Origin: an uncultured Clostridia bacterium
Lineage (GTDB): Bacteria > Bacillota > Clostridia > Lachnospirales > Lachnospiraceae
Length of the DNA: 15,135 nucleotides
NCBI GenBank assembly: GCA_946186175.1
Contig: CAMHMG010000053.1
Location: 1 to 15,135 of the forward strand
Reading direction: 5' to 3'
This document shows, piece after piece, positions 13,126-15,135 of this stretch. Position 1 is the stretch's first letter. Each line of letters begins with the position of its first letter. Made by a program: the position numbers and the translations under genes. Under the pieces are notes generated by a model that made no database searches, was not told the DNA's origin, and was given only the letters and a program-made list of their open reading frames with translations.

Positions 13126-13407
13126 ATGAAGAATTTTGACGATTTAATTAATGCAGCAAAGATTCAGGAGCTTATTAAGCGTGAGGATCCGAAGGAAAAG
13201 GCAACGAGAAATATAGTTTGGGTGCTTGCGATTATCGGGGCAATAACAGCAATAGCAGGTATCGCATATGCAGTATATCGTTATCTTACACCTGATTATC
13301 TCGATGATTTTGATGATGATTTCGATGATGACTTTGATGATGATTTCTTTGATGATGAGGATGAAGTTAAGCCGGCTGCTAAGCCTGCACAGGCTACAGA
13401 AGCTTAA
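13126..13407 (+). CDS. Small single-pass membrane protein with a D/F-repeat acidic tail
   Basis: A 93-residue protein of unknown function. Residues 1-28 form an amphipathic, charged stretch (MKNFDDLINAAKIQELIKRE). Residues 29-50 are one transmembrane helix (IVWVLAIIGAITAIAGIAYAV), followed by the aromatic YRYLTPDY. Residues 57-80 are an acidic repeat built from DDFD units, and the tail is KPAAKPAQ. With lysine and arginine before the helix, the N-terminus is probably cytoplasmic and the acidic tail outside, though this is not certain. I recall similar short proteins as common in Lachnospiraceae, but I cannot name the family securely. ATG 13126 has AAAGGAAGG nearby (13108-13116). An in-frame ATG at 13084 lacks a ribosome binding site. 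It has its own promoter and terminator, so it is monocistronic. Confidence 0.85.
   Translation: MKNFDDLINAAKIQELIKREDPKEKATRNIVWVLAIIGAITAIAGIAYAVYRYLTPDYLDDFDDDFDDDFDDDFFDDEDEVKPAAKPAQATEA
13303..13362 (+). repeat. Twelve-base tandem repeats encoding DDFD units
   Basis: About four degenerate copies of a 12-base GATGATTTYGAT-like unit code for the DDFDDDFDDDFDDDFF part of the preceding gene. Third-position differences between copies suggest selection on the protein instead of recent slippage. Confidence 0.7.
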
Positions 13408-13434
13408 TATCTGGGCTACTATAATGAACAGATT

Positions 13435-13476
13435 GGGACCGTTTGGGAGTCTGTAGATTTCTGATTGGTCCCTTTT
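13435..13476 (+). terminator. Terminator after the small membrane protein
   Basis: GGGACC (13435-13440) pairs with GGTCCC (13467-13472), followed by TTTT (13473-13476). The 26-base loop is long, so efficiency may be moderate. Confidence 0.65.
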
Positions 13477-13516
13477 ATTGTTATGATACCATTTTATATA
13501 AGCAGGAGATACAGAT

Positions 13517-14443
13517 ATGTTGTCAGTTGTTTTGCCAACTTATAATGAAGAAGATAATATAGAAAGTGCATATAAGTCTATTCGTGAGGTTCTTATTCCG
13601 GAAGGAATAGAATTTGAACTTGTTTATGTCAATGATGGATCTAAAGATAAGAGTTATGAGAAGATTTGTGAGTTGTCAAAGAAAGTTGGTGACGCAAAGA
13701 TTCTGGGCGTTTCTTTTTCGAGGAATTTCGGTAAGGAAGCAGCTATTCTTGCAGGACTTGCTAATGCTACCGGTGATGTATGTGCAGTGATGGATTGTGA
13801 TCTTCAGCATCCCGCATCGACATTGGTTGAGATGTACAGACTATGGGAACAGGGATTTGAAGTGATTGAGGGAGTGAAGCATTCTCGGGGAAAAGAGAAT
13901 CCTTTATACAGAGGTTTTGCCCGTTTGTTCTACAAACTTATAAGCCATGCTGCCGGAGTCGATATGGCGAGGGCGTCAGATTTTAAGATGCTCGACAGAA
14001 AAGTAGTTGATGAATATGTCAAACTACCTGAGAGAAATATATTTTTTAGGGCACTTTCTTCATGGATGGGATATAAGAGTATAACAGTGGAATTTGATGT
14101 GGAACAGAGAAAATCAGGCTCTTCTAAATGGTCGTTGGATTCACTTGTGAGATATGCAGTGGGTAGTATATCCTCTTTCAGTACAGCACCGATGCAGTTG
14201 ATTACCCTGTCAGGTGTTTTCTTTTTTGTATTTTCATTCGTGCTTGGAATTCAGTCATTAATAAGATGGTTTTCGGGAAATGCATTGGAAGGTTTTACTA
14301 CAGTAATTCTCCTAATTCTTATAATAGGAAGTCTTATTATGGTAAGTCTTGGTATTATCGGTTTTTATATGGCAAGGATATATGAGGAGATCAAACATCG
14401 GCCAAGGTATATTGTAGACGAGATAATACGAAATCAAAAATAA
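13517..14443 (+). CDS. Family 2 glycosyltransferase, polyprenyl-phosphate type (GtrB/DPM1-like), membrane anchored
   Basis: A 308-residue enzyme that should move a sugar from a nucleotide donor to a polyprenyl phosphate at the inner membrane face, feeding cell-envelope glycan modification. The N-terminal GT2 domain opens with SVVLPTYNEEDNI (3-15) and has Asp40 in YVNDGS, SFSRNFGKEAAILAGL (66-81), and the metal-binding DCD at 93-95 within MDCDLQHP. The acceptor-side SDFKMLDRKVV (154-164) and the KSGSSKWSL motif (199-207) are typical of the GtrB/YkoT-like group. Two transmembrane helices follow at about 226-248 and 262-286, with a charged C-terminal end. Length matches the group (about 310). 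The start is ATG 13517, eight bases after AGGAGA (13504-13509). No flippase or GT-C partner is next to it, so sugar and acceptor remain unknown. Confidence 0.92.
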   Translation: MLSVVLPTYNEEDNIESAYKSIREVLIPEGIEFELVYVNDGSKDKSYEKICELSKKVGDAKILGVSFSRNFGKEAAILAGLANATGDVCAVMDCDLQHPASTLVEMYRLWEQGFEVIEGVKHSRGKENPLYRGFARLFYKLISHAAGVDMARASDFKMLDRKVVDEYVKLPERNIFFRALSSWMGYKSITVEFDVEQRKSGSSKWSLDSLVRYAVGSISSFSTAPMQLITLSGVFFFVFSFVLGIQSLIRWFSGNALEGFTTVILLILIIGSLIMVSLGIIGFYMARIYEEIKHRPRYIVDEIIRNQK

Positions 14444-14490
14444 GAATATTAAATGATTTAGAAAAATTTCAAAAAAATTTAAAATAATTG

Positions 14491-14519
14491 TTGACAAGTA
14501 GCCTTCATTTTGTTATAGT
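14491..14519 (+). promoter_or_regulatory. Consensus promoter with UP-like A/T tracts for the tRNA operon
   Basis: A perfect TTGACA (14491-14496) and TATAGT (14514-14519) with a 17-bp spacer. Bases 14461-14490 are runs of A and T resembling an UP element, as is usual for stable RNA promoters. The next tRNA begins 31 bases after the -10 box, and a small GTCA-GCGA-TGAC hairpin (14529-14540) lies in the leader. Confidence 0.9.
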
Positions 14520-14550
14520 ATGTCTTGCGTCAGCGATGACACCGTGAAAG

Positions 14551-14625
14551 CGGGGTGTGGCTCAGCTTGGCTAGAGCGCTTGATTTGGGATCAAGAGGTC
14601 GCAGGTTCGAATCCTGTCACCCCGA
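14551..14625 (+). tRNA. tRNA-Pro (UGG)
   Basis: Acceptor CGGGGTG (14551-14557) pairs with CACCCCG (14618-14624), with discriminator A at 14625. Anticodon stem CTTGA/TCAAG holds loop TTTGGGA with anticodon TGG at 14586-14588. T arm GCAGG-TTCGAAT-CCTGT. CCA is not encoded. First gene of the tRNA operon. Confidence 0.97.
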
Positions 14626-14631
14626 TTGCAT

Positions 14632-14702
14632 GCGGGTGTAGTTCAATGGTAGAACACTAGCCTTCCAAGCTAGATACGTGGGTTCGATTCCCATCACCCG
14701 CT
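14632..14702 (+). tRNA. tRNA-Gly (UCC)
   Basis: Acceptor GCGGGTG pairs with CACCCGC (14695-14701), discriminator T at 14702. Anticodon stem CTAGC/GCTAG with loop CTTCCAA, anticodon TCC at 14664-14666. CCA is not encoded. Six bases after tRNA-Pro. Confidence 0.97.
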
Positions 14703-14705
14703 TTT

Positions 14706-14725
14706 GTTACGCAATCATGCGTGAC
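14706..14725 (+). repeat. Hairpin in the spacer between tRNA-Gly and tRNA-Arg
   Basis: GTTACGCA (14706-14713) pairs with TGCGTGAC (14718-14725) with one T-G wobble around an ATCA tetraloop. It fills nearly the whole spacer, so it may guide RNase processing of the polycistronic tRNA precursor (inference). Confidence 0.55.
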
Positions 14726-14727
14726 GT

Positions 14728-14801
<74 letters not shown>

Positions 14802-14807
14802 CTACAT

Positions 14808-14882
14808 GGTGGGTATGGCGCAGTTGGTTAGCGCGCCAGATTGTGGCTCTGGAGGCCAAGGGTTCGAATCCCTTTACCCACC
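14808..14882 (+). tRNA. tRNA-His (GUG)
   Basis: Acceptor GTGGGTA (14809-14815) pairs with TACCCAC (14875-14881). The extra G-1 that marks histidine tRNA is encoded at 14808 opposite C73 at 14882. Anticodon loop TTGTGGC in stem CCAGA/TCTGG, anticodon GTG at 14843-14845. CCA is not encoded. Confidence 0.97.
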
Positions 14883-14931
14883 CTTGCAATAATGATGGGT
14901 AATATGACCTGATCATGAATGCAGAGAGTAC

Positions 14932-15003
14932 TGGGGTATCGCCAAGCGGTAAGGCACAGGACTTTGACTCCTGCATTCGCCAGTTCGAATCTGGCTACCC
15001 CAG
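14932..15003 (+). tRNA. tRNA-Gln (UUG)
   Basis: Acceptor TGGGGTA pairs with TACCCCA (14996-15002), with the T1-A72 pair typical of glutamine tRNA, and discriminator G at 15003. Anticodon stem CAGGA/TCCTG with loop CTTTGAC, anticodon TTG at 14964-14966. CCA is not encoded. Confidence 0.97.
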
Positions 15004-15062
15004 CTCGATTTTAGATTGATATTGTGAAGCTGTTACAGCAATAGCTGATAACTTATATATAT

Positions 15063-15135
15063 GGAGCACTAGCTCAGTCGGTAGAGCACCTGACTTTTAA
15101 TCAGGTTGTCGGGGGTTCGAATCCCCCGTGCTTCA
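15063..15135 (+). tRNA. tRNA-Lys (UUU)
   Basis: Acceptor GGAGCAC (15063-15069) pairs with GTGCTTC (15128-15134, one G-T wobble), discriminator A at 15135. Anticodon stem CCTGA/TCAGG with loop CTTTTAA, anticodon TTT at 15096-15098. The gene body is complete but ends on the last base of the window, so whether CCA or further tRNAs follow cannot be seen. Confidence 0.96.

Overview
The window looks like a chromosomal segment of a spore-forming, anaerobic Firmicute, most likely a member of the Lachnospiraceae or a close clostridial relative. The evidence is a cotJABC spore-coat operon, a DUF1836 (MerR-like) regulator, a YerC-type TrpR-like protein, a PcrA helicase with the Firmicutes-type C-terminal tail, strong AAGGAG-type ribosome binding sites, AT-rich intergenic DNA with near-consensus sigma-A promoters, and tRNA genes without encoded CCA. 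Taxonomy is inferred from protein families and style, not from a marker alignment. No insertion sequence, prophage, plasmid gene, CRISPR array or toxin-antitoxin pair is visible.

Layout, left to right. Bases 1-134 hold no gene I can assign. Then come uracil-DNA glycosylase (ung, 135-812), a histidine-phosphatase family enzyme (900-1544), and 16 bases later a soluble hybrid histidine kinase with a decayed ATP-binding region (1561-3975). A DegV fatty-acid-binding protein (4055-4915) follows from its own apparent promoter and ends in a strong terminator. An orphan lipoprotein of the NMT1/THI5-like ABC substrate-binding family lies at 5167-6177, also followed by a terminator. The cotJA-cotJB-cotJC operon (6270-7823) is tightly coupled, and its CotJA carries an unusual Cys/Gly/Arg/Pro-rich N-terminal extension. 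A near-consensus promoter overlapping the end of cotJC drives a cytoplasmic GH13 alpha-amylase (8021-9478) through a leader of about 165 nt with nested hairpins. Next is the TrpR-like yerC (9576-9872).

The only minus-strand gene is a DUF1836/MerR-like regulator (9976-10623), divergent from pcrA (10809-13013). Its promoter contains a perfect 21-bp palindrome exactly in the spacer between the -35 and -10 boxes, which I consider the most striking non-coding element here. After pcrA come a small single-pass membrane protein with a D/F-repeat acidic tail (13126-13407) and a polyprenyl-phosphate-type glycosyltransferase (13517-14443). The window closes with a tRNA operon behind a consensus promoter: Pro(UGG), Gly(UCC), Arg(UCU), His(GUG), Gln(UUG), Lys(UUU). 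The tRNA-Lys ends on the last base of the window.

Most genes are housekeeping or sporulation functions. The parts that deserve a second look are the phosphatase/degenerate-kinase pair, the CotJA extension, the structured amylase leader, and the DUF1836 operator. I did not find a clearly new multi-gene defence or mobile system.
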